A stretch of DNA of 64,000 nucleotides from Bodo saltans (GCA_001460835.1 CYKH01000493.1:31944-95943), one strand, 5' to 3'. Numbered from the stretch's first letter, positions 46,943 to 57,294 are shown. Made by a program: numbers and translations. Notes: a model not told the origin generated them from the sequence alone.

Positions 46943-48846
46943 ATGAGCTCTCTTTCGGAGATGGCAAGCTTTTTGGGGCGCATTGCTCCTCAGCTCGACA
47001 ATCACCTTCTGCTCCAAGTAGTCGACTTCTACGGGAGCAAGGGCGTTGACGTCGTGGCTGCCAAGAAGACGCTGATTGAGCGCACAAAGCGCTTCGACCT
47101 CGCTGAGAACGATTCTTCTGAAAAGGCGATTGCTGATCTCGAGCAAAACTTCACTCGGCTCAAGAACGCCGCACTCCCCCTTATTAAGAAGTACTTTGAT
47201 GATAAGCAGGAGGAGGGCCTCGTGATGAAGATCTCCGAGTCCGAGATCCGCGACATTAAGTCGAAGGGTGACCAGTTGTCGATCCGCACGATCGGCGTCC
47301 CTGAGAAGATTGAGCGCATTCGCGACGCTGACAAGATGGACGTCAAGCAGTTCCGCGAGGCCCTTGTCGCAGAGTTTGGCGTTAGCGACGACAAGAAAAA
47401 GGTTGAGATTAAGACCCCTTATTAAGAAGTACTTTGATGATAAGCAGGAGGAGGGCCTCGTGATGAAGATCTCCGAGTCCGAGATCCGCGACATTAAGTC
47501 GAAGGGTGACCAGTTGTCGATCCGCACGATCGGCGTCCCTGAGAAGATTGAGCGCATTCGCGACGCTGACAAGATGGACGTCAAGCAGTTCCGCGAGGCC
47601 CTTGTCGCAGAGTTTGGCGTTAGCGACGACAAGAAAAAGGTTGAGATTAAGAATGTGACGGAGATGCGCAAAGCCGACGAGACCTCCCTTAGGACAACCC
47701 AGACTGAGGTATGGTACATTTACACCCAGGAATTCCGTGGTGAGGTCCTGGAGAACAACTTCAACGCGTTCCTCGAGATGGGCCAGCTCCTGTTTGAGAC
47801 CGGCAGCTACAAAGATGCGTATGAAGTGTTGAACTTCTGCCGCCACGTGATGGACGAGGTACATTTACACCCAGGAATTCCGTGGTGAGGTCCTGGAGAA
47901 CAACTTCAACGCGTTCCTCGAGATGGGCCAGCTCCTGTTTGAGACCGGCAGCTACAAAGATGCGTATGAAGTGTTGAACTTCTGCCGCCACGTGATGGAC
48001 GAGAACCATCCTAAATACACGTCGACGTTGTGGGGTCTCCTGGCCTCCACCGTCTTAGTCCCTGCATGGGGAGCAGCGGAGGAAGCGCTGGACCAAATCC
48101 GCACCAATGTGACGTTCGATATCGCTGACGAGGACTCCACCGCCTCCCCCCAGGACGTCACCGTCCGTACCCGCAACTGGATGCTGCACTGGAGCTTGTT
48201 TGTGTACTTCAAGGGTGGCGAGTCCAATTCTGGAAAGTTCCTTGATGTTGTGTTTGATACCGCCCTCCGGTTCCACTCCCGAGAATACAACAACCTGCAC
48301 ACCGTTGAGACCGTATCCCCCCACCTCCTCAGGTACGTCGTGGCTGCGTGTTTGATGAACCGCAGCAAGAGGTCGTCCCTGTTCCATGCGCTGAAGATTG
48401 TCCGCGTCTGTGCCCTGGACTACTCTGATGCGTTGACTCAGTTCCTCGAGGTGCTGATTGGCCAGGCCAACTTCGATGAGGCCTTTGCGCAGCTGTCCAA
48501 GGTGGAGGAGGTGATTAAGAATGACTACTTCCTTAGCGGCATCAAACAGCAGATCATGGACGGTGCCCTTAAATTGGCCTACGAGTTCTATATTCGCACC
48601 CACAAGGAGGTGTCCATCGAGCAGGTGGCTAGCCGTCTCTACCCTGACGAGGCCAGCAACCCCGCCACGAAGGCAGATGCCAACGCAAAATCGGAGATGT
48701 GGATCGCCAATCTTATCCGTGACGCCAAGGTGGTTGCTAAAATCGACTCAGTTGGCGGTAAGGTGGATGTGTACAGCAATGCCGTAAGTGTTCACCAACG
48801 TATTGTGGATAGGATGAATCAAATTCCCCGCCCAATGATGCACTAG
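46943..48846 (+). CDS. EIF3E: Translation initiation factor eIF3 subunit e (INT6), frame broken by two duplications
   Basis: Subunit of the eIF3 complex with a C-terminal PCI domain. The N-terminus (MASFLGRIAPQLDNHLLLQV, then VVAAKKTLIERTKRFDL) matches the eIF3e N-terminal helical domain. Middle helices follow (YIYTQEFRGEVLENNFNAFL, GQLLFETGSYKDAYEVLNFC), then RTRNWMLHWSLFVYFKGG, SPHLLRYVVAACLMN, and a PCI winged helix (EVSIEQVASRLYP, then DAKVVAKIDSVGGKVDVYS). Printed frames are 46850-47425, 47268-47888 and 47923-48846. Duplications of 238 and 145 bp cause both shifts; removing them gives 1521 bases, an exact 506-residue frame. The essential nature of this factor argues that the chromosomal gene is intact. 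Confidence 0.9.
47177..47652 (+). repeat. Perfect 238-bp tandem duplication in eIF3e
   Basis: 47177-47414 and 47415-47652 are identical by eye. 238 is 1 modulo 3. The first frame ends in KTPY-stop at 47425. Confidence 0.95.
47713..48002 (+). repeat. Perfect 145-bp tandem duplication in eIF3e
   Basis: 47713-47857 and 47858-48002 are identical by eye. 145 is 1 modulo 3. Only 60 bases separate it from the preceding duplication. Confidence 0.95.
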
Positions 48847-49146
48847 GCACTCATATGGGGGAGGACAGTCGAGAGTGAAAGCGTTTCACATGATGAAGAG
48901 GGGAGTAGTGGTTGAGTGGCTTTCAATAACGAAGTCAAGAATGGAGGCAAACAACAAGAAAACAAACAACAAACATAAAAACGAGAGACTCCTTGTGTGA
49001 TAATGATAAGAAAAGTGATGATTTGTGGGTAGTCCCCCGTTCCCGTCCCCGTTGCATCTTCCTGCTCATTGATCACGTTGTGGTTTGTTCTTACCCCCTC
49101 TCTTCAAAGGAAAGAAATAGTGTAGCTGAATAGAGTGTAGTGTAGC
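48847..49146 (+). other. Intergenic region between eIF3e and the next gene
   Basis: Purine- and A-rich first half (CAAACAACAAGAAAACAAAC), then a pyrimidine-rich patch (49091-49110, TTCTTACCCCCTCTCTTC) with AG at 49113 suited to trans-splicing. No gene is seen. Confidence 0.65.
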
Positions 49147-49956
49147 ATGTCCCGGCGTACCGCGTTCCCACTAGGCTCCGAGATGTGGAAGAAGGAGCTG
49201 TCTGATCATCACAAGCGACTCAACACAGTGAAGCCAACCCTACCCGGACCCAGCGCTCCCTCATCAGGTAGGCCTACTACGAACTCTGGGCGGCGTCAGG
49301 TGGGTGCAGCGACGACCAAGACACTGAGGCTAGGCTCACCAGATAGCAAGCCACAGGGACGACAGCAACTTGCGGTTTCTGATACACCGCGCCAACAAGC
49401 GGCGGCGAAGGGTATGCGTATTGAGGAATTATCCACGGAAGATCAACGCACATGTGAGTCGATGATGGCAGTGTTACAGAAGCTCAACACAACGGACGCG
49501 AAGTCAATCCTCGAAGAGTTGTTCGTAGGTTGCGAAATGAAGCGACTTTTGTCGCAGTACACAGGAGTCTACCCTCAGCCTGCTGGTGCAGACAACGAAG
49601 AGCCATCAACGCCGACGAGAGGAGCCAGGGCGAGCGATGATGCGGCAACCACAGAAACAGATGCCGCTAGCCCAACCAACGATCGCCATAATGAGGAAGC
49701 ATCGAGCCCATTAGCCTCTGATACGTCGCCAAAAAAAGAGGGCAGTAGGAAGCACCACTCCCCACCGCCGTCGGCCTCTGTGAAGAGCAACAACAGCACC
49801 TTCAACTCATCGTATGCTGCCAGTGAGGCGTCATCTCCTCCAGCTCCCGCCGCCGCGAGCCCCCGGAAGGAGAGCGGCACATCCGTAGTGTCAAGCAGTC
49901 GTGGGGGTGTTTCTCCACGTGGCGAGGAGGAGTACGGGAATGAATCGTTCGAGTAG
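49147..49956 (+). CDS. Unknown low-complexity protein, 269 aa
   Basis: Not recognised. A basic, disordered N-terminus (residues 1-90; Pro/Ser/Arg/Gln-rich) precedes one compact helical stretch (ELSTEDQRTCESMMAVLQKL, then AKSILEELFVGCEMKRLLSQ) at about 95-140. A Ser/Pro/Ala/Glu-rich tail with many SP sites follows. Only the 95-140 segment looks like a foldable or binding element. Codon use and the intact frame support a real gene. Confidence 0.65.
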   Translation: MSRRTAFPLGSEMWKKELSDHHKRLNTVKPTLPGPSAPSSGRPTTNSGRRQVGAATTKTLRLGSPDSKPQGRQQLAVSDTPRQQAAAKGMRIEELSTEDQRTCESMMAVLQKLNTTDAKSILEELFVGCEMKRLLSQYTGVYPQPAGADNEEPSTPTRGARASDDAATTETDAASPTNDRHNEEASSPLASDTSPKKEGSRKHHSPPPSASVKSNNSTFNSSYAASEASSPPAPAAASPRKESGTSVVSSSRGGVSPRGEEEYGNESFE

Positions 49957-50172
49957 TATTCGAATCGCACCAAACAAACAAAATCGAGTGCAATGTATGT
50001 TGTGTAATGTGTATCGCCTGTAAATATCTTAGTGCAGGATGAGAAATGTACACATGTTCCTTTTTTGTCACAAGAACACGCGGATGCTGTTGTAATGTTT
50101 GCATCGCATTTCGTGCCTTCAATCCATTTCCCCCTCGTTGATGTCTACTGACGAGAAAATAATAGCGAATTG

Positions 50173-51590
50173 ATGTCGTTGAGGCGTGTTGTGTTTGCCG
50201 TGATCCTCATCGCAGTGGTGTGCGCGGTGCTTTTTTCTGCTAGAGGAGGTCCGTCAGAATCCTCTGTGCTTAAAATTGCTGAGAGTCCTGATGTTGTGAA
50301 GATTCGTGCACTTCGCCAGAGTGCCACTGCGGCGTACGTGAAACGTCAAGTAGAGGCCGCTGCCGTTGAGGCGTGTGGTGTTTGCCGTGATCCTCATCGC
50401 AGTAGTGTGCGCGGTGCTTTTTTCTGCTAGAGGCGGTCCGTCAGAATCCTCTGTGCTTAAGATTTCTGAGAGTCCTGATGTTGTGAAGATTCGTGCACTT
50501 CGCCAGGGTGCCACTGCGGCTTACGTGAAACGTCAAGAAGAGGCCGCTGCAAAGCCACTACCGCCTTCTGAGGATGCAGCGTCCCCACAGGCCCCTTCCA
50601 TCATCCCAGAAGCACCGGAAGAAGCCACCACGCCAGCACCAGGACATGAAGTCAAAGCGTTGACCTATGCACCAATCAACGGGGATGTACTTGCCCAAAT
50701 GATCCCACGACAATACCCCGTCTCAGAATGCAACGACACCTATTCCGAGAACGGCTTTCCTAAATTCCGCAGCACGCGTCGCAGCGTCTGCACCTCTGGG
50801 GACGCTGGCATCATTATACGACAATCACCGTGGAATCCGGGCCACGGCCACAACGCAGCGCCACCAAGCACGATAGAGCTGCACAACCTTGTCAAGCAGC
50901 CAGACGGCAGCTCCACCATCCCATGTGCCGTGGACGCTCATTTCCTTCAGCACACAATGCACGAGAATAGTGGGTGGTACGACTCAGGCATGTCGCACAT
51001 GGTTCCAAAGCTCCGCCTTCATTCTCAAGGGGCGAATGATCTCCCCTGCACGAACCCAATTGAAGAGACGGCTATCTTTATCAAACGCGAGAAAGGCGGC
51101 GCGAACAACCAGTACCATGAACTCGCTCAAGTGTTCACTGCGTACTTCTCCAAGCACGTCCATGGTATCTCAGATCACGGCCCCGATGCTCACAACATGC
51201 GAGTGATTGTGTTCGACAATCACGATCGTCTCGAAAACTCTCCGTTTGATAAATTTTTCTACAAAGCCTTCTCGAAGCGTGGCCCTGAGTCGTACGACAG
51301 CCTGCCTCCCGGCACGTGCTTTCGCCGCGCGATTCTCGTGTACCCCTCTACTCGGTCGATCTTTTGGATTCCCTTCGGCCATAAACCGTCGTGCCAGCGC
51401 TACCCCCTGCTGGAAGGATTCCAGCGGTTTATTCTCCGTGGCACCACAGGCAGCGCTGCTGTGGCGACCCCACATCAACGCACAATTTGTTTCATCACTC
51501 GTGGCCCTCGTGACTCGCGACAAGTGCGAGGTGAGGGTGACTTCATCAACAAACTACGCAATGCCAACCCTAACGCTAGGATCGTGACAG
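50173..51590 (+). CDS. GT61-like type II membrane glycosyltransferase (duplicated 5' end, 3' end in gap)
   Basis: Predicted Golgi/ER glycosyltransferase. A short cytosolic MSLRR is followed by a signal anchor (VVFAVILIAVVCAVLFSA), a Pro/Ala/Glu stem (about 60-95), then a lumenal domain with several Cys. ETAIFIKREKGGANNQYHEL, AQVFTAYFSKHVHG and MRVIVFDNHD recall the GT61/EOGT family (G-N-YH---D-----). RTICFITRGPRDSRQVRGEG matches its later R-I-F--R---RR-NE stretch. A 187-bp duplication at the start shifts the frame; the intact continuation uses the second copy (frame open from 50366). The gene enters the 300-N gap at 51591. Family membership is moderately sure, the acceptor substrate unknown. 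Confidence 0.65.
50177..50550 (+). repeat. 187-bp tandem duplication with several differences
   Basis: 50177-50363 and 50364-50550 match except at about eight positions. Most are silent, but three change residues (Ala/Ser, Ser/Gly and Val/Glu). 187 is 1 modulo 3, so the ATG of copy 1 leads to a stop at 50430. Copy 2 has no in-frame ATG before the signal anchor. Confidence 0.9.
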
Positions 51591-51890
51591 NNNNNNNNNN
51601 NNNNNNNNNNNNNNNNNNNNNNNNNNNNNNNNNNNNNNNNNNNNNNNNNNNNNNNNNNNNNNNNNNNNNNNNNNNNNNNNNNNNNNNNNNNNNNNNNNNN
51701 NNNNNNNNNNNNNNNNNNNNNNNNNNNNNNNNNNNNNNNNNNNNNNNNNNNNNNNNNNNNNNNNNNNNNNNNNNNNNNNNNNNNNNNNNNNNNNNNNNNN
51801 NNNNNNNNNNNNNNNNNNNNNNNNNNNNNNNNNNNNNNNNNNNNNNNNNNNNNNNNNNNNNNNNNNNNNNNNNNNNNNNNNNNNNNNNNN
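51591..51890. other. Assembly gap of exactly 300 N
   Basis: Hides the 3' end of the glycosyltransferase gene. Sequence after the gap (CGTTTCTGTACTTTATTGC then TAAG) looks like the trans-splice region of the next gene. Confidence 1.
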
Positions 51891-51947
51891 CGTTTCTGTA
51901 CTTTATTGCTAAGGGCAGAGTTTGTCACAATATCTACGTCCATAAAC

Positions 51948-53408
51948 ATGTCGTCGAAGCGCATCAGAGATTCTTCGTATCGTGAGGCCTATGGGGAGTA
52001 CGGGAGCCTCCTTCGGCAGCACTGCAACCGAGTGATCATACGGTTCGATCGATCTAAAAGAGCAGAAGGCATCGATCAACTTATCCTCATGTACGCAGTT
52101 CACTACTTGAACCCAGCTGCCCTTCATCGGACATCGATCGTGGCGCAATCGCAGCAGCCGCTCCTGACAACGCTTGGACGCGTCACCCATCCACATGTGT
52201 TTGCTTGGGCTCCGCTAGCATCCGTATTGGATCAAGTTGCGGACGAGCTGAGTGACGACGCCACGAGGAGCGCCATTAGAGACCTGCAGGAGCTGGCCGA
52301 TCTTCGGAATGAGTTAGGCGAACACATGGCCAATTCAGAGGCCACCCAGGACGACCCCACGTCCACTGGCAGCAGCGGGGCTGAAGTCGATGAAGTCGTG
52401 GGGACTGGCGGCGTGTGGTCGCTATGCGCTGCCTATCTTGAAGCGCGCCTTGTGCTTGACGCGCAGCGCACGTCACTAGAATCATTCCATCAAGCAGAAG
52501 TGGATTCCCTCGTTGCGTCCTTGACGGACGAACAACTCTCAGAAATCGCTGGAGATGTGAGTGCATTGCTTGCGTGCCCCGATGACCGCATCGCCTACAA
52601 TGGAACCAATGGGCAGTGCGGAGGTAGCACGAATCACGGTATCGACGGGGGGCTTTTTTCTAGTGTCCGTGCAACAGCACGCCATCGATACACCCTAAGT
52701 CAAGTCCGTGCCTTCGACACGCAGTACCACCGATCAGCACCGGGCTTCAACGAGGAGCAACAAGCGTTGGTTCAGAGGATGGAAGACGCAGCGGTGCAGG
52801 CTGTCAACAGTGCGGCACTCGGTGGTGGCAACGCTGGCGACGTGGGCGTCGACCTTGATTTTGTTCCAGATGAGCAATACCTTGTTGACACCGCCGCCAA
52901 GGACAACGAGGCCCCTTTGCAAGAAGACGAGAACTTCTTTAAGGATGAAGTCCACGATTACTACCTGCGTCGTAATGCTGGGGTACGCAGCGGCGGACAA
53001 ACCAACGATCCGACCAAACGAGCTCCTCAGCAGCTCGTGAAGCCGAACCGCTACTGCAAGGTAAAGACAGGGTTCAACTGGACTCAGTACAACAAGACAC
53101 ACTACACTCGCAGCAACCCACCGCCTAAGACGGTGATGTGGTATGAGTTCACGCTGTTCTACCCGCTGCTGCTGCAGAATAAAAAGATCAACTGGGGGCG
53201 TATTTACCGCATTGAAGACGTGGAACAGGGCTTTAATGATGAATACTGCTTGCTGGTATTTTGCCCAGGACCACCGTACGCAGACGTTGCGTATCGTGTC
53301 GTGCGGCGGCAGTGGGACACTCGCCCAGGTGCGGTGCGATGCAGCTACGATGCGAAGGGCAAGTTCCGCCTGTTCTTCAAGTTCTCCAACAGCAACTACA
53401 AGAGGTAA
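51948..53408 (+). CDS. CACTIN: Cactin homologue
   Basis: Nuclear, splicing-associated protein in animals and yeasts, 486 residues here. The C-terminal domain (about 365-486) is diagnostic: KPNRYCKVKTGFNWTQYNKT, HYTRSNPPPKTVMWYEFTLF, YPLLLQNKK, LLVFCPGPPYADVAYRVVRR and a final KFRLFFKFSNSNYKR. The central region (LDQVADELSDDATRSAIRDL and ARLVLDAQRTSLESFHQAEV) corresponds to the helical mid domain. The long Arg/Ser-rich N-terminus of animal Cactin is missing. ATG 51948 lies just after a pyrimidine-rich stretch. Presence is notable because cis-splicing is rare in kinetoplastids; a role in trans-splicing is an inference. Confidence 0.92.
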   Translation: MSSKRIRDSSYREAYGEYGSLLRQHCNRVIIRFDRSKRAEGIDQLILMYAVHYLNPAALHRTSIVAQSQQPLLTTLGRVTHPHVFAWAPLASVLDQVADELSDDATRSAIRDLQELADLRNELGEHMANSEATQDDPTSTGSSGAEVDEVVGTGGVWSLCAAYLEARLVLDAQRTSLESFHQAEVDSLVASLTDEQLSEIAGDVSALLACPDDRIAYNGTNGQCGGSTNHGIDGGLFSSVRATARHRYTLSQVRAFDTQYHRSAPGFNEEQQALVQRMEDAAVQAVNSAALGGGNAGDVGVDLDFVPDEQYLVDTAAKDNEAPLQEDENFFKDEVHDYYLRRNAGVRSGGQTNDPTKRAPQQLVKPNRYCKVKTGFNWTQYNKTHYTRSNPPPKTVMWYEFTLFYPLLLQNKKINWGRIYRIEDVEQGFNDEYCLLVFCPGPPYADVAYRVVRRQWDTRPGAVRCSYDAKGKFRLFFKFSNSNYKR

Positions 53409-53516
53409 CACGGAATCTGTTTCTGCGCTCTATCTTTTGTTGATACTTTTTCGTTTAAAGCAGTCGCTTCTTTTTTTTCTATGTACGTGACAGTGCTTTG
53501 TATTTCGCAATGATTA

Positions 53517-53556
53517 ATTTCACCTTCTTTCCATCTTTTCCTCGCACATGTCTCAG
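53517..53556 (+). promoter_or_regulatory. Pyrimidine tract and trans-splice acceptor for the NDUFS4-like gene
   Basis: TTTCACCTTCTTTCCATC then TTTTCCTCGCACATGTCTCAG, AG at 53555-53556, 16 bases before ATG 53573. This makes the upstream in-frame ATGs unlikely starts. Confidence 0.7.
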
Positions 53557-53572
53557 CAAATTCACTCCTGCA

Positions 53573-54319
53573 ATGACGTGGTTTGTGAATCCAGCGATGC
53601 CGCGTGTGCTGACACGCATCACGCCGGCAAAATTAGACTTAGCGATGGTAGCCCTGCGTGAGCGCCGGAAGCGTGTGCGCTACCTTGGTTCCATGTGGCA
53701 CCACTTTGGAGACCGCCACTGGATGTACAGCATCATGGGTGGTTACAACGGATCCAAGATTATTCTCCAAAAAACACACACCCGGCATCAGTACTACCAC
53801 CCAGGCATGTACAGCAGGCTGGGGGACAACCAGTGGCAGGTGCGCACCGTGAAGATGAAGGGGACCCAGTACGACCAATTCGGCGGCTTCACACGTAATC
53901 GATGGGATCAGACGATCAACGGTACAAACCCAGTGAACGACTCTGGTCTCAAGTACCACTTCCGAGGCCTTGGAAAGAACGAGGCGATTGAGTTCCTCGA
54001 GCAGTGGGGTCTGAAGTACGTGATTATTGACGAGATGCGCAAGCCTAATGTGGTGGATACAAAGTACTGGCAGCACAAGCTCTACGCACACAACTTCCCT
54101 TGGATTAAGAACCCCGTGACGAACGCCGAGAAGGGCGATGCGGACTACTGGTGGAAGGGCACTGAGACCATTGACTACAGCAATTACGGCGCTACGTCTA
54201 AGATTGGAAATTCCTTCACAAGCTTGTGGAAGAATGCTGTAGCTGAGTTGGAGGAGCCAGTGGCTGTGCTGGCCGCGAAGGGTGCCAAGAAGAGCAGCAA
54301 GAAGGCTGAATCTTCTTAA
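53573..54319 (+). CDS. Probable mitochondrial complex I NDUFS4-like protein
   Basis: A 248-residue protein with an Arg/Thr/Pro-rich, acid-poor N-terminus (MTWFVNPAMPRVLTRITPAK) that fits a mitochondrial presequence. The core contains FRGLGKNEAIEFLEQWGLKY followed by KLYAHNFPWIKNP, which resembles the NDUFS4/ETC-complex-I motif (F-TKEDAI-FAE--GW-Y ... YG-NF-W). Surrounding aromatic-rich segments (FGDRHWMYSIMGGYNGSK, HTRHQYYHPGMYSRLGDNQW) are unusual and may be lineage-specific. A Lys/Ala-rich tail closes it. The ATG is set by the acceptor at 53555. The NDUFS4 link is plausible, not proven; a mitoribosomal protein is the main alternative. Confidence 0.55.
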   Translation: MTWFVNPAMPRVLTRITPAKLDLAMVALRERRKRVRYLGSMWHHFGDRHWMYSIMGGYNGSKIILQKTHTRHQYYHPGMYSRLGDNQWQVRTVKMKGTQYDQFGGFTRNRWDQTINGTNPVNDSGLKYHFRGLGKNEAIEFLEQWGLKYVIIDEMRKPNVVDTKYWQHKLYAHNFPWIKNPVTNAEKGDADYWWKGTETIDYSNYGATSKIGNSFTSLWKNAVAELEEPVAVLAAKGAKKSSKKAESS

Positions 54320-54633
54320 ACTGGGCATTTGGTTTGTTTGGGATTTTCTTCGTTGTGCACTTTTTTTTTGGTTACTGCAGAGATTTCGTTGTACTGTGCT
54401 CTGCTCCGTCGCTCCCCCTCCTCTCCTTTTGTGTCTTTCGTTGATGGATCGTGTGCTCCCCCCAAAATTTCTTTTCACTCTCTCAGTGCAGTATGTCTGA
54501 GCTGTTGTTGCCAACTACCTCCAAAACATGCCGAACAATACTTGCCTGCCTTGGTAGTCGAGTGCACTGCTGTCTCACTCATATTTTCTTATTAATGTTT
54601 GCGCATTTGTCAAAGTGATCATTTAGGACACAC
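54320..54633 (+). other. Intergenic region with T/C-rich tracts
   Basis: No gene. T runs (54360-54369) and a clear pyrimidine stretch (54404-54439, CGTCGCTCCCCCTCCTCTCC and following). A short Cys/Phe/Leu-rich frame here is composition only. Confidence 0.65.
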
Positions 54634-55362
54634 ATGCTGCGCTGTAGTAGGAAGGCGCTTGCCTCTTCTCCGGGCATTGGTATCGCCCCGGAGACAACCC
54701 CTGTGAAGTACACCCCGTCGATGCTGAAGTTGAGCCATTCGAAATGGTACGATGGTAAGAGTATTCCGTACCGCGCCACCTTCCGTGAGAAGAGCTGGCT
54801 AGATGTGTCGAGAAGAGGGGCGTTCAATAAGGGACATCGAGTTCTGCTCACCAACACGTACAGCCCCGCTGCGTTGCAAGAGGCGACCAAAATGATTCCC
54901 TCAGGTTTTGAGGTGCGGGATGTCCCTCGGCCACCGCAGCGTATTCGAGCGCAATCGGAAGGCATCGTAGGCCGATGGTTTACAAACTACTGGACGCTGC
55001 ATTCGATCAAGTACCAGTGCCAATTAGCAAGGGTGCCATGGGAGTTTGGGGAGCGCCAAAAGCCCACGACCAATTATGACGAGCCTTTTGTGTACACGGA
55101 CTACGAAGAATCGAAAGCTCTCCGAGACTTCCGCTCTCGCTGGATCAACGTCAACCGCAGCCTCGTTGGGATGTCCAAGAGGATGAAGGAGTCTGAAGAG
55201 GAGGCCAGGTTTTCGAAGTACCGGCGTGTGCAGGAAACATTCTGGTCGAATCGCAAAGTACTCATCAATCGAGTGAAGTCGATGCACAACCAGGGAACTC
55301 TTGATACGGCGCGTGATTTGCCCATCAAGACATTCAACATCAAGGCATTTTTGGCGGAATGA
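54634..55362 (+). CDS. Unknown basic protein, probable mitochondrial, 242 aa
   Basis: Not recognised. The start (MLRCSRKALASSPGIGIAPE) fits a mitochondrial presequence. The body is rich in Arg, Lys, Trp and Tyr (SKWYDGKSIPYRATFREKSW, GRWFTNYWTLHSIKYQCQLA). The C-terminal half is helical and basic (RDFRSRWINVNRSLVGMSKR, EEARFSKYRRVQETFWSNRK). Composition and the mitochondrial neighbours on both sides suggest a mitoribosomal or other mitochondrial RNA-binding protein (inference). Confidence 0.7.
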   Translation: MLRCSRKALASSPGIGIAPETTPVKYTPSMLKLSHSKWYDGKSIPYRATFREKSWLDVSRRGAFNKGHRVLLTNTYSPAALQEATKMIPSGFEVRDVPRPPQRIRAQSEGIVGRWFTNYWTLHSIKYQCQLARVPWEFGERQKPTTNYDEPFVYTDYEESKALRDFRSRWINVNRSLVGMSKRMKESEEEARFSKYRRVQETFWSNRKVLINRVKSMHNQGTLDTARDLPIKTFNIKAFLAE

Positions 55363-55449
55363 CGCAGCCGGCCTCTTTTTCCGCACAACAACAGTACCGT
55401 TTCCTTTTTTGATGATTTGACTCCATCTTTTTGCAGTATTGTCCTGTTT

Positions 55450-55477
55450 CCCCCCTTACGTTTCTTCATCATCGTAG
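55450..55477 (+). promoter_or_regulatory. Pyrimidine tract and trans-splice acceptor for SHMT
   Basis: CCCCCCTTACGTTTCTTCAT then CATCGTAG, AG at 55476-55477, 22 bases before ATG 55499. Confidence 0.65.
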
Positions 55478-55498
55478 TGTAACAATATATTGACAAGC

Positions 55499-56914
55499 AT
55501 GCTTCGTCGTAGCCTCGCTCGTTTCATCCCTGCGGTGCTTCCCGGCAACAAGGCACTCGTGGACCATGATCCCGAGATGCACGCACTGCTCCAGAAGGAG
55601 ATGCGCCGTCAGATTTCAGGTCTTGAGTTGATTGCATCTGAAAACTTCACGAGCCGCTCTGTCATCGAGTGCCTCGGCTCCGTCGCAACGAACAAGTACG
55701 CAGAGGGCCTCCCTGGTGCCCGCTACTACGGCGGCACCGAAGTGGTGGATGTGATTGAGAATTTATGCCGCTCTCGTGCACTCTCCGCCTTTCGTCTCGA
55801 CGAGTCTCAGTGGGGCGTCAACGTGCAGCCGTACTCCGGCTCTCCCGCGAACTTCGAGGCATACAGCGCAGTGCTCCAGCCTCATGACCGCCTTATGGGT
55901 CTTGACCTCCCTGCTGGAGGCCATCTGACGCACGGTTTCTACACCGCTCAGCGCCGCGTAAGTGGCAGCTCCATTTATTTCGAGTCTATGCCCTACGGTC
56001 TCACCCCTGAGGGCATTATTGACTTAGACTCCCTGGAGAAGGCTGCCCTCGTCTTCAAGCCAAAGCTCATCATTGCTGGCGGGTCTGCGTATCCACGTGA
56101 CTGGGACTACAAGCGCTACCGCGACATCTGCGACAAAGTCGGCGCTTTCTTCTTGGTGGATATGTCCCACTTCAGCGGCCTCGTCGCTGCGGAAGAACAC
56201 AACAACCCTTTTGAGTTCGCTGACATTGTCACCACGACTACACACAAGTCCCTTCGTGGCCCCCGAAGCGGCATGATCTTCTACAAGAAGCAAGTCACCC
56301 GCGGGAAGGAGGTCTTCAACCTCGAGGAGCGTGTCAACAACGCCGTGTTCCCCATGTTGCAAGGCGGCCCACACATGCACCAAATAGCGGCTGTTGCAAC
56401 GCAGCTTAAGGAGGTGCAAACACCAGAGTACAAGCAGTACATTCAGCAAGTGAAAGCGAATGCCAAGGCCTTCGCCGCTGCCCTCACCAAGCGTGGCCAC
56501 GCTCTTGCAAGCGGAGGTACGGACAATCACCTTCTCCTGTGGGACCTGCGTCCCCACGGCATCACCGGCTCAAAGGTAGAGAAGCTGCTTGGTGTTTGCC
56601 ACATCACCGCCAATAAGAACAGCATCGTCGGTGACAAGAGCGCCGTGACCCCCGGCGGTGTTCGCCTGGGCACGCCGGCCCTCACCACCAGAGGATTCAA
56701 TGAGAAGAACTTCGAAGAGGTAGCTGATTTCTTGGCCCGCGCCGTGGATATCGGGAAGGGTGTGCAGAAGGCTGTGCCCTCCACGAAATTGGTTGACTTC
56801 GTGAAGGCATGCGAATCCAACGCTGACTTGCTGGCGCTGCACAAGGAGGTTGAAGATTACGCGCTTCGTTTCCCATTCCCCGGCTTCGAGGATGCATTCC
56901 CGTTGAGGAAGTAA
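55499..56914 (+). CDS. SHMT: Serine hydroxymethyltransferase, probably mitochondrial
   Basis: PLP enzyme that converts serine and tetrahydrofolate to glycine and 5,10-methylene-tetrahydrofolate. The 471-residue protein has the family motifs in order: [58 protein letters not shown], the PLP lysine in [16 protein letters not shown] (K250), [28 protein letters not shown] and [14 protein letters not shown]. The start [18 protein letters not shown] is a good mitochondrial presequence. ATG 55499 follows a pyrimidine tract and AG. Confidence 0.97.
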   Translation: MLRRSLARFIPAVLPGNKALVDHDPEMHALLQKEMRRQISGLELIASENFTSRSVIECLGSVATNKYAEGLPGARYYGGTEVVDVIENLCRSRALSAFRLDESQWGVNVQPYSGSPANFEAYSAVLQPHDRLMGLDLPAGGHLTHGFYTAQRRVSGSSIYFESMPYGLTPEGIIDLDSLEKAALVFKPKLIIAGGSAYPRDWDYKRYRDICDKVGAFFLVDMSHFSGLVAAEEHNNPFEFADIVTTTTHKSLRGPRSGMIFYKKQVTRGKEVFNLEERVNNAVFPMLQGGPHMHQIAAVATQLKEVQTPEYKQYIQQVKANAKAFAAALTKRGHALASGGTDNHLLLWDLRPHGITGSKVEKLLGVCHITANKNSIVGDKSAVTPGGVRLGTPALTTRGFNEKNFEEVADFLARAVDIGKGVQKAVPSTKLVDFVKACESNADLLALHKEVEDYALRFPFPGFEDAFPLRK

Positions 56915-57294
56915 ACCTTCGATGATGGCAAGCTGCATGTCTCCCTCTCCTCAAAATTGAAGCACCACATCCTCACCTCCAGACGAACAATCACTTGTCT
57001 CTGGAGTCTGGTCAAGCCTCAAAACATTATCTTCAAAAAATACAAACAGCATTGCAGCGCAACGTCGAAGAACAGAAGAGTATTTTAGGTCGAGGATGCT
57101 CGACAGCAATGACGCGATGCCCAAATAAGCACGAAGGCGATATTTCAGTGAAATGACTCTTGTAATTTTCTTTATGAACTGTGCCTTGCACGCATCCGGA
57201 CCGCACCTGCCATGGTCCCCAACTCAATGACTAGTTTGCTCTTTCGTAACTCAAATCCAACAAAATAATCAACAACTAAAGTATTGCGAACACA
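56915..57294 (+). other. Intergenic region after SHMT
   Basis: No gene. A/C-rich UTR sequence with an A run near 57035; weak T-rich patches near 57162-57176 and 57237-57249. A minus-strand frame across it lacks any coding character. Confidence 0.65.
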
